This document shows, in pieces, positions 1 to 5,725 of a stretch of 5,725 bases of DNA. The notes under the pieces were generated by a model. That model had not been told where the DNA came from. It saw only the letters and a program-made list of their open reading frames with translations, and did not search any database. The position numbers and the translations under genes were made by a program. The stretch spans positions 1 through 5,725 of the forward strand of contig DASRUE010000065.1 of the NCBI GenBank assembly GCA_035687895.1. Reading direction: 5' to 3'. The DNA is from JAERML01 sp035687895 (GTDB lineage: Bacteria; Bacteroidota; Ignavibacteria; UBA10030; UBA6906). Within the stretch, counting starts at the first letter, position 1, and every line of letters starts with the position of its first letter.

Positions 1-1
1 C

Positions 2-862
2 CCCATTCCCCGGAGCTTTCCATTTCAGAAAGACTTTCTGCTTGTTTCGGCTTCATCCGGTGTGAGACACATTGCTCCGGAGGAGAGTCCGATCCGCTCT
101 CTCTACATCGAGCAACAATCGGCGGGAAACCAGCCAACACGAATCAAGGCTGAGTACATGTATACAACCCGCGGAAGCTACTTTTCCCTGGACCCGTCGA
201 AGGTGGAGCACTACAGACCCGGCGACGAGGAGACATATACCCAAGAAGGACCGCATGTGGTTTTCACGGAGCGGATGCGAAAGCTTTCCCAGGAGATTGC
301 AGGCAACGAGTCCAACCCCCTCCAGAAGGCACGGAAGTTCTATGAGTGGATTTCGGTGAAGATCAAGTATAGCTATGCCATCGAGTATTCAACGATCAGG
401 AACATCGGCGAGTATTGCGCGACGAAGATGTACGGCGACTGCGGTCAGGAGGCGCTGCTGTTCATTACGCTCTGCCGGCTGAATGGCATTCCGGCACGAT
501 GGCAATCAGGTTGGTTTACGTTTCCCGGCGGCAAGACGATTCATGATTGGACGGAGATCTATGTGAGGCCGTGGGGATGGATCCCGGTGGACCCATACAT
601 GGGGATCTTTGCAATGCAATACTTAAACAGTCTGACCGATGAACAAAAGCGCGAGGTGCGAGACTTCTACTTCGGCGGACTCGATCAGTACCGGATGTCG
701 GCCAACAGCGACCACAGCCAAACGCTGGATCCACGGAAGCAGTCATCCCGTTCGGACAACGTGGACTTTCAGCGGGGCGAGTTGGAACACAACGGCAAGA
801 ATATTTACTTCAACAAGTACGACTACGAATTGCTGGTGGAGGAAATCATCATCACGCCCTGA
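2..862 (+). CDS. Transglutaminase-like (papain-fold) protein, 5' end cut by window edge
   Basis: The reading frame is open from base 2 with no stop, so the gene starts upstream; 286 residues are visible. The GTG at 62 is only an internal codon and should not be taken as the start. The transglutaminase core triad is intact: Cys in GDCGQEALLF (codon 440-442), His in TIHDWTEIYV (542-544) and Asp in WIPVDPYMG (590-592), with the spacing and aromatic context usual for the Transglut_core family. Before the core (about 62-310) lies a region rich in predicted beta strands, then a charged helix at the start of the core. About 85 residues follow the Asp, polar and without membrane segments. Bacterial members act as cysteine proteases, amidases or cross-linking enzymes; the substrate cannot be told here. 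Any signal peptide would lie outside the window. The stop is TGA at 860-862, with no clear terminator after it. Family call is firm, function open. Confidence 0.88.
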   Translation, partial: PIPRSFPFQKDFLLVSASSGVRHIAPEESPIRSLYIEQQSAGNQPTRIKAEYMYTTRGSYFSLDPSKVEHYRPGDEETYTQEGPHVVFTERMRKLSQEIAGNESNPLQKARKFYEWISVKIKYSYAIEYSTIRNIGEYCATKMYGDCGQEALLFITLCRLNGIPARWQSGWFTFPGGKTIHDWTEIYVRPWGWIPVDPYMGIFAMQYLNSLTDEQKREVRDFYFGGLDQYRMSANSDHSQTLDPRKQSSRSDNVDFQRGELEHNGKNIYFNKYDYELLVEEIIITP

Positions 863-883
863 GTCATTCCGTAAAGACCCCGA

Positions 884-897
884 TGAATTGCAATTCA
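884..897. promoter_or_regulatory. 14-base perfect palindrome upstream of galT, candidate operator
   Basis: The bases TGAATTGCAATTCA read the same on both strands. The left half with one more base, ATGAATTG, occurs again in direct orientation at 901-908, 18 bases from the first copy at 883-890. The palindrome overlaps the proposed -35 element at 888-893, where a bound repressor would block RNA polymerase. No loop and no T-tract are present, so a terminator is unlikely. The symmetry is seen directly; binding by a regulator is inference and no regulator family can be named. Confidence 0.4.
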
Positions 898-916
898 AAC
901 ATGAATTGATTAACAT
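888..916 (+). promoter_or_regulatory. Candidate sigma70-type promoter for galT-galK
   Basis: TTGCAA at 888-893 and TAACAT at 911-916 each match the sigma70 consensus hexamers at four of six positions and are separated by exactly 17 bases. Transcription would start near 923, giving a leader of about 50 bases before galT. The surrounding sequence is AT-rich compared with the genes on either side. If the host is a Bacteroidota member, which uses a different promoter consensus, this match could be chance. Confidence 0.33.
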
Positions 917-974
917 TTTCGGGCGAAGTCATCAACTCTGCCTGTGACAGCTTTTTCATCACTTCTCTCTCTTC

Positions 975-1931
975 ATGCCCGAACTTCGTTGGAATCCCTT
1001 GTTGGAGGAATGGGTCGTCAGCGCCTCACACCGGCTTGATCGACCGTTGAACCCGAGAGATCAATGCCCCTTTTGTCCCGGCTCAGGATTGGTTCCCGAA
1101 ACGTACGACATCCACATTTATCAGAACGACTTCCCGACGTTTGTTACACCTCCGCCTGTTCGCTCGGTCAACGGATCGCCATTGTACAAGGTCGCCGATG
1201 CATCAGGACAGTGCGACGTTGTTCTTTATCATCCCGACCACACCACGACACTTGCACAACTTCCCGTGCAGCATATCCGGCGACTGATCGACGTCTGGAG
1301 GAATCGCTTTGTTGAGCTTGCGGGGCGTCCGGAGATTCACTACGTCCTGATCTTCGAGAACAAAGGAGAAGTCATTGGAGTAACGATGCCCCATCCGCAC
1401 GGACAGATTTATGCTTTTCCGTACATACCGCCGAAGATCAAAACTGAGCTCGATGCATCAAGAGGACATTTTGAAAAGCACAAACGCTGTCTGATCTGTG
1501 ATATGGTGCGGGAAGAGGTTGCGGATGGCCGACGATTGGTGGCCGGGAATTCGTCCTGGGTTGCCTTCGTACCATTCTTTGCACGGTTTCCTTATGAAGT
1601 ACACATCGTCCCCCGGGAACATTGTCCTTCCATGAAAACCATGACCGACATGCAACGCACCGATCTTGCCCCGATCCTCAAAACGGTGCTCATGAAGTAC
1701 GACGGACTTTTTGGTTTTTCTTTTCCGTACATGATGCTGATGCATCAATCACCGGTGGATGGCGGAGAGTATCCATACTACCACTTCCATGTCGAGTTCT
1801 ATCCACCCCACCGTGCGAAGGACAAACTGAAGTACCTTGCCGGATGCGAGACCGGAGCTGGGACATTTATCAATGACACCAGCGCGGAAGAGAAGGCCGA
1901 AGAACTCCGTGGCGTTACGGTTGCCCTGTAG
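975..1931 (+). CDS. galT: Galactose-1-phosphate uridylyltransferase
   Basis: This 318-residue HIT-superfamily enzyme moves UMP from UDP-glucose to galactose-1-phosphate, the second Leloir step, in the cytoplasm. The active-site motif HPHGQ is at residues 140-144, with His142 the expected nucleophile that carries UMP. Structural zinc ligands match Cys31 and Cys34 (CPFC), His89 (HPDH) and His140. ENKG precedes the active site at 128-131, as in E. coli GalT. A second pair, Cys172 and Cys175 (CLIC), with His216 and His270 resembles the second zinc site of two-zinc GalT relatives, whereas E. coli GalT has iron there. It is shorter than the E. coli enzyme (348). ATG 975 is the first start after an in-frame stop at 945-947; no Shine-Dalgarno precedes it, only a pyrimidine-rich stretch. 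galK follows after 18 bases, which supports GalT over the related ADP-glucose phosphorylase. Confidence 0.95.
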   Translation: MPELRWNPLLEEWVVSASHRLDRPLNPRDQCPFCPGSGLVPETYDIHIYQNDFPTFVTPPPVRSVNGSPLYKVADASGQCDVVLYHPDHTTTLAQLPVQHIRRLIDVWRNRFVELAGRPEIHYVLIFENKGEVIGVTMPHPHGQIYAFPYIPPKIKTELDASRGHFEKHKRCLICDMVREEVADGRRLVAGNSSWVAFVPFFARFPYEVHIVPREHCPSMKTMTDMQRTDLAPILKTVLMKYDGLFGFSFPYMMLMHQSPVDGGEYPYYHFHVEFYPPHRAKDKLKYLAGCETGAGTFINDTSAEEKAEELRGVTVAL

Positions 1932-1942
1932 GAGCCGGAGAG
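1931..1942 (+). promoter_or_regulatory. Ribosome binding site of galK
   Basis: Two GGAG motifs at 1931-1934 and 1937-1940 directly follow the galT stop; the second lies nine bases before GTG 1950. This supports the GTG as the real galK start, since no ATG exists between the galT stop and the conserved N-terminal motif of GalK. Confidence 0.75.
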
Positions 1943-1949
1943 ACGCCCC

Positions 1950-3122
1950 GTGCACACACGCGATGGACTTGTCCGGCAAGCAATTCAAGTGTATGAAGAA
2001 ACCTTTAGCGCACACCCTTTGTGTGTGGCGACCGCTCCGGGACGGGTGAACCTCATTGGTGAGCACACGGATTACAATCTTGGCGTGGTACTCCCGGCCG
2101 CCATCAATCGGTGTATTGCCATTGCAGCCGGTCCCCGGACGGACGATCAGCTGGTCATCCATTCGGAGACGATGAATGACCTTGTGCAAGTTACACTTGG
2201 AGACCTCCGCCCGCTCAAATACAGCACATGGTCGAACTACCTTACCGGAGTGGCATTTTTTCTCCAGCGCCGCGGGGCAAACCTGCGTGGCGCAAACATC
2301 AGCGTGTCCGGCAACATCCCCCAAGCCGCCGGCCTGAGCTCATCGGCTGCCCTGGAGATCGCCTCGGCGTTTGCTTTCACGGCAATGAATGATCTTCATT
2401 TTTCGGATATTGACCTGATCCGGCTGTGTCAGCAGGCAGAGAATGAATTCGTCGGCGTCAGTTGTGGCATCATGGACCAATTCGTGAGCTGCATGGGGAA
2501 ACAGCACCAGGCGTTGTATCTCGATTGCCGGACGCTTCTGTACAAACATGTCGGACTTCCTGAAGAGGTCAGCTTGTTGGTGTGCAACACCGGCGTCCAG
2601 CGCGAGCTGAGTCGTTCCGAATACAACAAGAGAAGACAGGAATGTTTGTTCGGTGTGAAGCAACTCACCACGAGACTCCCTGGCATCGAGTCATTGCGGG
2701 ATGTTTCCTGGGACCAATTCATGACGACGCGCCACCTGCTGACGCCCGTGATCGAGAAACGGTGTCGGCACGTTCTCTCCGAGAACGGGCGGGTGCGGGC
2801 AGCAGTGGATGCCCTTGAGCGGAGAGACGTCGTGGAGTTCGGCAAGCTGATGTACCAATCACACTTCAGTCTCCGGAACGACTACGAGGTAAGCTCCCCC
2901 GAACTCGACGCCGTGGTCGATATTTGCGCTGAGTCCGACGGTGTGTACGGGGCAAGAATGACGGGGGCAGGATTCGGCGGGTCCGCTATTTGTCTTGTGG
3001 ACAACGGCGCAGTGGAGGGTGTAAGTGCACGACTCTTGCGGGAATACCCGAAACGAACAAACAAACTACCGACGATTTATGTGTGCAGGTTTGAAGATGG
3101 AGCGAGCATCGATATGGTATGA
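1950..3122 (+). CDS. galK: Galactokinase (GHMP kinase)
   Basis: This enzyme phosphorylates alpha-D-galactose with ATP to galactose-1-phosphate, the first committed Leloir step and the supply of the GalT substrate. At 390 residues it has normal length (E. coli 382). All three GHMP signatures are present: the galactokinase motif GRVNLIGEHTDYN at 31-43, the ATP-binding loop GLSSSAA at 128-134, and GARMTGAGFGG at 334-344. Arg32 and Asp176 (GIMDQF) match the catalytic pair; Glu38, His39 and Asp41 match sugar-binding positions. SEYNKRR at 223-229 is also typical. The start is GTG with a good ribosome binding site. The gene lies in the same reading frame as galT, separated only by the TAG at 1929-1931 and six codons, and is surely co-transcribed with it. 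No residue expected for activity is missing. A GalNAc kinase is a less likely alternative given the neighbouring galT. Confidence 0.97.
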   Translation: MHTRDGLVRQAIQVYEETFSAHPLCVATAPGRVNLIGEHTDYNLGVVLPAAINRCIAIAAGPRTDDQLVIHSETMNDLVQVTLGDLRPLKYSTWSNYLTGVAFFLQRRGANLRGANISVSGNIPQAAGLSSSAALEIASAFAFTAMNDLHFSDIDLIRLCQQAENEFVGVSCGIMDQFVSCMGKQHQALYLDCRTLLYKHVGLPEEVSLLVCNTGVQRELSRSEYNKRRQECLFGVKQLTTRLPGIESLRDVSWDQFMTTRHLLTPVIEKRCRHVLSENGRVRAAVDALERRDVVEFGKLMYQSHFSLRNDYEVSSPELDAVVDICAESDGVYGARMTGAGFGGSAICLVDNGAVEGVSARLLREYPKRTNKLPTIYVCRFEDGASIDMV

Positions 3123-3156
3123 CTGCACGTTCCATTTACATTCATAACAAATGAAA

Positions 3157-3162
3157 AGGTGA
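3157..3162 (+). promoter_or_regulatory. Ribosome binding site of the beta-barrel protein gene
   Basis: AGGTGA, three bases before ATG 3166, is complementary to the 3' end of 16S rRNA and is the most consensus-like site in the window. An in-frame ATG at 3151 meets a TGA after three codons, which fixes the start at 3166. The 43-base gap from galK shows no terminator and no convincing promoter. Confidence 0.65.
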
Positions 3163-3165
3163 CCT

Positions 3166-3852
3166 ATGAGAGAGTCCTGCCGCAGACCCTTTCTACTAGC
3201 CATCGTTCTCTTTTGCTGTGCGGTTGGAGGGGCGGGGAGCCTCGCAGCGGGTGGAAAAGTCGGCATCTATGGCATCCGCATGGTTCCTTATGGGATTGAT
3301 GCCAAAGAGTACAGCCGCGCAGGCTGGGGAGGAGGAATTCATGTCATCGTTCCTGCACCAACACTGGCAAATATCGTAGCCGGGGTGGCAGGAATCGAGT
3401 TCGTCAATCTCCTGAGCGGCACTACGTACTACCAGGACCGCGTGACCCTTTTGCGTGTGGAGCAGCAGACCTCACAGGACTACGGGCGTCTCTACCTGGG
3501 CGGGCAGCTCGGAGGTCACGGCAATGGTTTTCTCCGTCCTCATGCGGGAGTGAATATCGCTCTTGTCTGGTATGCGTTCACAATCGATGTTGTCGTTCCC
3601 AATGACTACAACCGGGAGAATGAAATCCGTCAAAAGCTGAGAGACGAATCCAAGCTTGCGTTCGGGTACGACTTTACACTGGGCCTTGATCTGAACTTCA
3701 ACAATGCCATTGCACTCGATGGCGGAGTGAAATACGTGAAAAGTTTCTCGGTCCCCCAACAACTCGGCGAGGGGTCGGTAACCATTCACCCGCAGTACTT
3801 CCAGATTTATCTCGGCATCGGGATGTCGTTCGACATGCTCTCGAACTACTGA
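3166..3852 (+). CDS. Secreted beta-barrel-like outer-membrane protein, unknown function
   Basis: I do not recognise a named family for this 228-residue protein. The N-terminus is a Sec signal peptide: basic residues RESCRR, a hydrophobic core at about 8-27, and probable cleavage near Ala27-Ala28. The two cysteines at 17-18 lack a lipobox, so a lipoprotein is unlikely. The mature part is rich in glycine and aromatic residues in alternating strand patterns (about 31-43, 53-65, 106-144, 164-194, 212-224). One charged stretch at 145-163 looks like a surface loop. The last strand, FQIYLGIGMSF, followed by a short tail resembles the C-terminal strand of outer-membrane barrels. The size suits a small barrel of about eight strands. 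It lies 43 bases after galK and may be co-transcribed with it, but a role in galactose uptake is only a guess. Confidence 0.72.
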   Translation: MRESCRRPFLLAIVLFCCAVGGAGSLAAGGKVGIYGIRMVPYGIDAKEYSRAGWGGGIHVIVPAPTLANIVAGVAGIEFVNLLSGTTYYQDRVTLLRVEQQTSQDYGRLYLGGQLGGHGNGFLRPHAGVNIALVWYAFTIDVVVPNDYNRENEIRQKLRDESKLAFGYDFTLGLDLNFNNAIALDGGVKYVKSFSVPQQLGEGSVTIHPQYFQIYLGIGMSFDMLSNY

Positions 3853-3922
3853 TGAGAGAAGTCGTGTTTACGTGCCAATTTAATAGCTCTCAACGTTTGA
3901 TCGTTTGAAGTAATGAACCCCC
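3853..3922. other. 70-base intergenic gap with short repeats
   Basis: CGTTTGA occurs twice in direct orientation (3894-3900 and 3902-3908). TGAGAG at 3853-3858 is complementary to CTCTCA at 3887-3892, but the 28-base loop and missing T-tract argue against a terminator. TTTAAT at 3879-3884 resembles a -10 element, yet no good -35 lies at the right distance. A promoter for the next two genes could sit here but is not demonstrated. Confidence 0.3.
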
Positions 3923-5083
3923 ATGCTCACGCCTGAACAACTTCGCAACGCCCGTTCCCTCTTCCCCCACACACAGCAAGGGAAAATCTACCTCAACCAC
4001 GCGGGGACAAGTCCTCTCTCCACACGAGTTGTCGAAGCAATGACGGCATATCTCCGGGAACGCTCGCAGGGTCGGCTCGAAACATACTTCAGCGACCTTC
4101 CCATGGTGGCCGAGTGCCGGTCCTTCCTTCAACGCCTCATCAACGCGGAGTCCCCCGACCGGATCGCCCTCTCCGCCAACACCTCGGACGCAATCAACAT
4201 TGTGGCTTCGGGAATTCAATGGAAGTCCGGCGACCGCATTTTGCTGAACGAGGCAGAGTTTCCAGCGAACGTCTGGCCATTCCTCAACCTCAAGCGGTTT
4301 GGTGTTGAACTGGATATTGTCGCAACAGGGGATGGCATCGTCACTCCGTCAATGATTGCGCATGCCACAACACCAAAGACACGGCTCGTGGCATTGAGCG
4401 CAGTCCAATTCCTTGGTGGATATCGCGCAGACCTTGCAGCCATCGGTGATTTTTGCAGACAAAAAGGGATTACCTTCGCGGTCGATGGAATCCAGGCGGT
4501 GGGCGCGGTGGTGCTCGATGTCCAACACATGAAGATCGACGCCCTCTCTGCCGGCGGGCAGAAATGGCAGATGTCGCCGCATGGAACGGGATTCCTCTAC
4601 CTGACCGGGGAACTCCAATCGCGTATCCAACAAACAAGCCTCGGCTGGCTTTCGGCGGAAGATCCATGGAATTTCCACAACTACACGCAGCCTCTTGCTT
4701 CAACAGCCCGCAGGTATGAAGGAGGGAGCTTGAACATGCCCGGTCTCTGGGGAATGCGCGCAGCTCTCTCCACAATTCTTGAGTTCGGCGCGAAGGCAAT
4801 CGAAGAACATATCCTCGCCATCACGCGAACTCTTATGGACGGACTCCGACAGATCGACGGTCTCCGCGTACTCACACCGGATGTTGATGCGCAACGGGCA
4901 GGGATAGTGACCGTGTCGCCCCCTCCTGGCATTGATGAAACCGCTGTCTTCAAATCGATGTACCATCGTCAAATTACAATCGCTGTGCGCGAGGGGAAAT
5001 TCAGGTTCTCACCTCATTTCTACTGTTCGGCAGAGGACATGCAGGCCACCGTCGAGGCGCTCAAAGAATGTCTGAAATCCTGA
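3923..5083 (+). CDS. Class V aminotransferase-fold PLP enzyme, not a cysteine desulfurase
   Basis: This 386-residue cytoplasmic enzyme has the fold type I, class V pattern. An N-terminal LNHAGTSPLS (24-33) forms the substrate entrance. SANTSDAIN (84-92) fits the cofactor phosphate site. FAVDGIQAVGA (185-195) holds Asp188, which pairs with the pyridine nitrogen. Lys214 in GGQKWQMSPHGTGFLYL is the expected Schiff-base lysine. RYEGGSLNMPG (264-274) and the C-terminal FRFSPHFYCSAED (360-372) are also typical; Arg361 is the likely carboxylate binder. The cysteine loop of SufS-type desulfurases (RxGxHCAxP) is absent; Cys368 stands elsewhere. Relatives include isopenicillin-N-epimerase-like and kynureninase-like enzymes, so the reaction cannot be named. 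ATG 3923 is the first start after an in-frame TGA at 3914-3916; the ribosome binding site is weak. An amino acid permease begins one base after the stop, which points to an amino acid or related amine as substrate. Confidence 0.88.
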   Translation: MLTPEQLRNARSLFPHTQQGKIYLNHAGTSPLSTRVVEAMTAYLRERSQGRLETYFSDLPMVAECRSFLQRLINAESPDRIALSANTSDAINIVASGIQWKSGDRILLNEAEFPANVWPFLNLKRFGVELDIVATGDGIVTPSMIAHATTPKTRLVALSAVQFLGGYRADLAAIGDFCRQKGITFAVDGIQAVGAVVLDVQHMKIDALSAGGQKWQMSPHGTGFLYLTGELQSRIQQTSLGWLSAEDPWNFHNYTQPLASTARRYEGGSLNMPGLWGMRAALSTILEFGAKAIEEHILAITRTLMDGLRQIDGLRVLTPDVDAQRAGIVTVSPPPGIDETAVFKSMYHRQITIAVREGKFRFSPHFYCSAEDMQATVEALKECLKS

Positions 5084-5084
5084 G

Positions 5085-5725
5085 ATGACCCAACTGAAGC
5101 AAGTGCTGACGAAGTTCGACCTGACGATGATCGCCATTGGTGGGACGATCGGATCAGGGATATTCCTCACCCCCGCGGTGATTGCCCAGCACCTTCATGA
5201 CCCGGCGGCGATCCTCGGCGTTTGGGTGGTTGGCGGCCTCATGGCCGTTGCAGGAGCCCTCACCTTTGCCGAGCTCGGCGGACTTATGCCGCAGGCGGGC
5301 GGGATGTACGTGTATCTCTCGAAGGCATACGGAGGTCTCGTTGCATTCCTGTTCGGGTGGGCGTACTTCCTCGTTGTGAATACGGGTGGCATCGCAGCGC
5401 TCAGCATTGCCTTCGCAACGTACCTCGGCTATTTCATTCCGCTTGGAACCACCGGTGTTACCACTGTCGCCATTGGCGGGCTTCTTCTCGTCACTGTGCT
5501 CAACGTTCTTGGGGTGAAAGTCGGAGGAATTTTCTCTGATGTATTTACCGTTTTGAAGCTTGCGGGCATCGCAGGTCTGATTGTCGTCGGAATTGGCTGG
5601 GGAACCGGGGCAACGACGACATTGGGTGCAACGCTCCCTTCCCTTCCCGGCGGCATGTGGAGCGGACTGGCCGTCGCGATGGTGGGTGGCCTCTGGTCAT
5701 ACGGCGGATGGCAGCACGCATCGTT
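5085..5725 (+). CDS. APC-superfamily amino acid permease, 3' end cut by window edge
   Basis: The frame is open from ATG 5085 to the window edge, giving 213 residues, about half of a usual 430-480 residue permease. The N-terminus is short and charged (MTQLKQVLTKFD), followed by hydrophobic segments at about 12-32, 41-64, 84-118, 124-144, 153-173 and a sixth starting near 190. GGTIGSGIF (19-27) in the first segment is the unwound substrate-binding glycine motif of APC transporters. The conserved FAELGGLMPQAGGMYVYL region (61-78) follows the second. WSYGGWQHAS (204-213) matches the sixth-segment motif of LAT/SteT-like members. These are inner-membrane amino acid/proton symporters or amino acid exchangers. 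Only one base separates it from the stop of the PLP enzyme (TGAGATG) and no independent Shine-Dalgarno is evident, so translational coupling is likely. The exact substrate is unknown. Confidence 0.92.
   Translation, partial: MTQLKQVLTKFDLTMIAIGGTIGSGIFLTPAVIAQHLHDPAAILGVWVVGGLMAVAGALTFAELGGLMPQAGGMYVYLSKAYGGLVAFLFGWAYFLVVNTGGIAALSIAFATYLGYFIPLGTTGVTTVAIGGLLLVTVLNVLGVKVGGIFSDVFTVLKLAGIAGLIVVGIGWGTGATTTLGATLPSLPGGMWSGLAVAMVGGLWSYGGWQHAS

Noticed and set aside
62..64. GTG at 62 as the start of the transglutaminase-like gene
   Set aside because: The frame is open upstream to the window edge and the upstream codons read as plausible protein, so the gene is cut rather than starting here.
1708..1724. 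T-rich run inside galT, considered as a terminator or slippage site
   Set aside because: No stem precedes it, the T run is broken by GG and C, and the reading frame continues normally through conserved GalT motifs.
1749..2324. 191-codon open frame on the minus strand across the galT-galK junction
   Set aside because: It lies opposite two well-supported genes, shows no recognisable domain, and has the mixed composition of an antisense shadow.
3151..3162. Three-codon mini reading frame ATG AAA AGG TGA before the beta-barrel gene
   Set aside because: It overlaps the ribosome binding site and has no ribosome binding site of its own; it is most simply a chance ATG.
3214..3219. Cysteine pair in the signal peptide as a lipoprotein attachment site
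   Set aside because: The residues before it (VLF) do not fit a lipobox and the cysteines sit inside the hydrophobic core.
3853..3892. TGAGAG/CTCTCA inverted repeat as a terminator of the barrel gene
   Set aside because: Six pairs around a 28-base loop without a T-tract is too weak to call.
4470..4799. Several overlapping minus-strand open frames opposite the PLP enzyme
   Set aside because: Rich in Arg, Ser and Pro without domain patterns; they are by-products of the strongly biased codon use of the + strand gene.
3923..5083. Cysteine desulfurase (SufS/NifS) identity for the class V enzyme
   Set aside because: The catalytic cysteine loop RxGxHCAxP is absent; the only nearby cysteine, Cys368, is in the FYCSAED segment, which is not the catalytic position.

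Overview
The window holds six protein genes, all on the + strand and tightly packed. Two of them run off the ends. No RNA gene, mobile element, CRISPR array or minus-strand gene could be supported. G+C looks slightly above one half by eye. One gene encodes a Sec-exported protein that looks like an outer-membrane beta-barrel, so the host is probably a Gram-negative (two-membrane) bacterium. The short GalT type and the lack of a Shine-Dalgarno before some genes would suit a Bacteroidota/Ignavibacteria-like lineage, but this placement is weak inference.

Left part (2-862): the C-terminal part of a transglutaminase/protease-like protein with an intact Cys-His-Asp triad. Its true start lies upstream of the window. 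A 112-base gap follows (863-974). It contains a 14-base perfect palindrome, a direct repeat of its half-site, and a plausible -35/-10 pair with a 17-base spacer. This is the best candidate control region in the window.

Centre (975-3122): galT and galK, two consecutive Leloir-pathway genes separated by 18 bases. GalK phosphorylates galactose to galactose-1-phosphate. GalT exchanges that with UDP-glucose to give UDP-galactose and glucose-1-phosphate. No galE, galM, sugar transporter or regulator lies within the window. GalT belongs to a short form with a second CxxC pair, which suggests a second zinc site instead of the iron site known in the E. coli enzyme.

Right part (3166-5725): a small secreted beta-barrel-like protein of unknown function, 43 bases after galK and with a good ribosome binding site. 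Then comes a class V PLP-dependent enzyme (3923-5083) that lacks the catalytic cysteine loop of SufS/NifS-type desulfurases. One base later begins an APC-family amino acid permease, cut by the right edge. The PLP enzyme and the permease are almost certainly translationally linked, which suggests uptake and conversion of an amino acid or related amine.

Overall this looks like ordinary metabolic chromosome. I see no strong sign of a new defence, mobile or RNA-based system. The points most worth a second look are the galT upstream palindrome, the metal-site variant of GalT, and the unassigned substrate of the PLP enzyme/permease pair.
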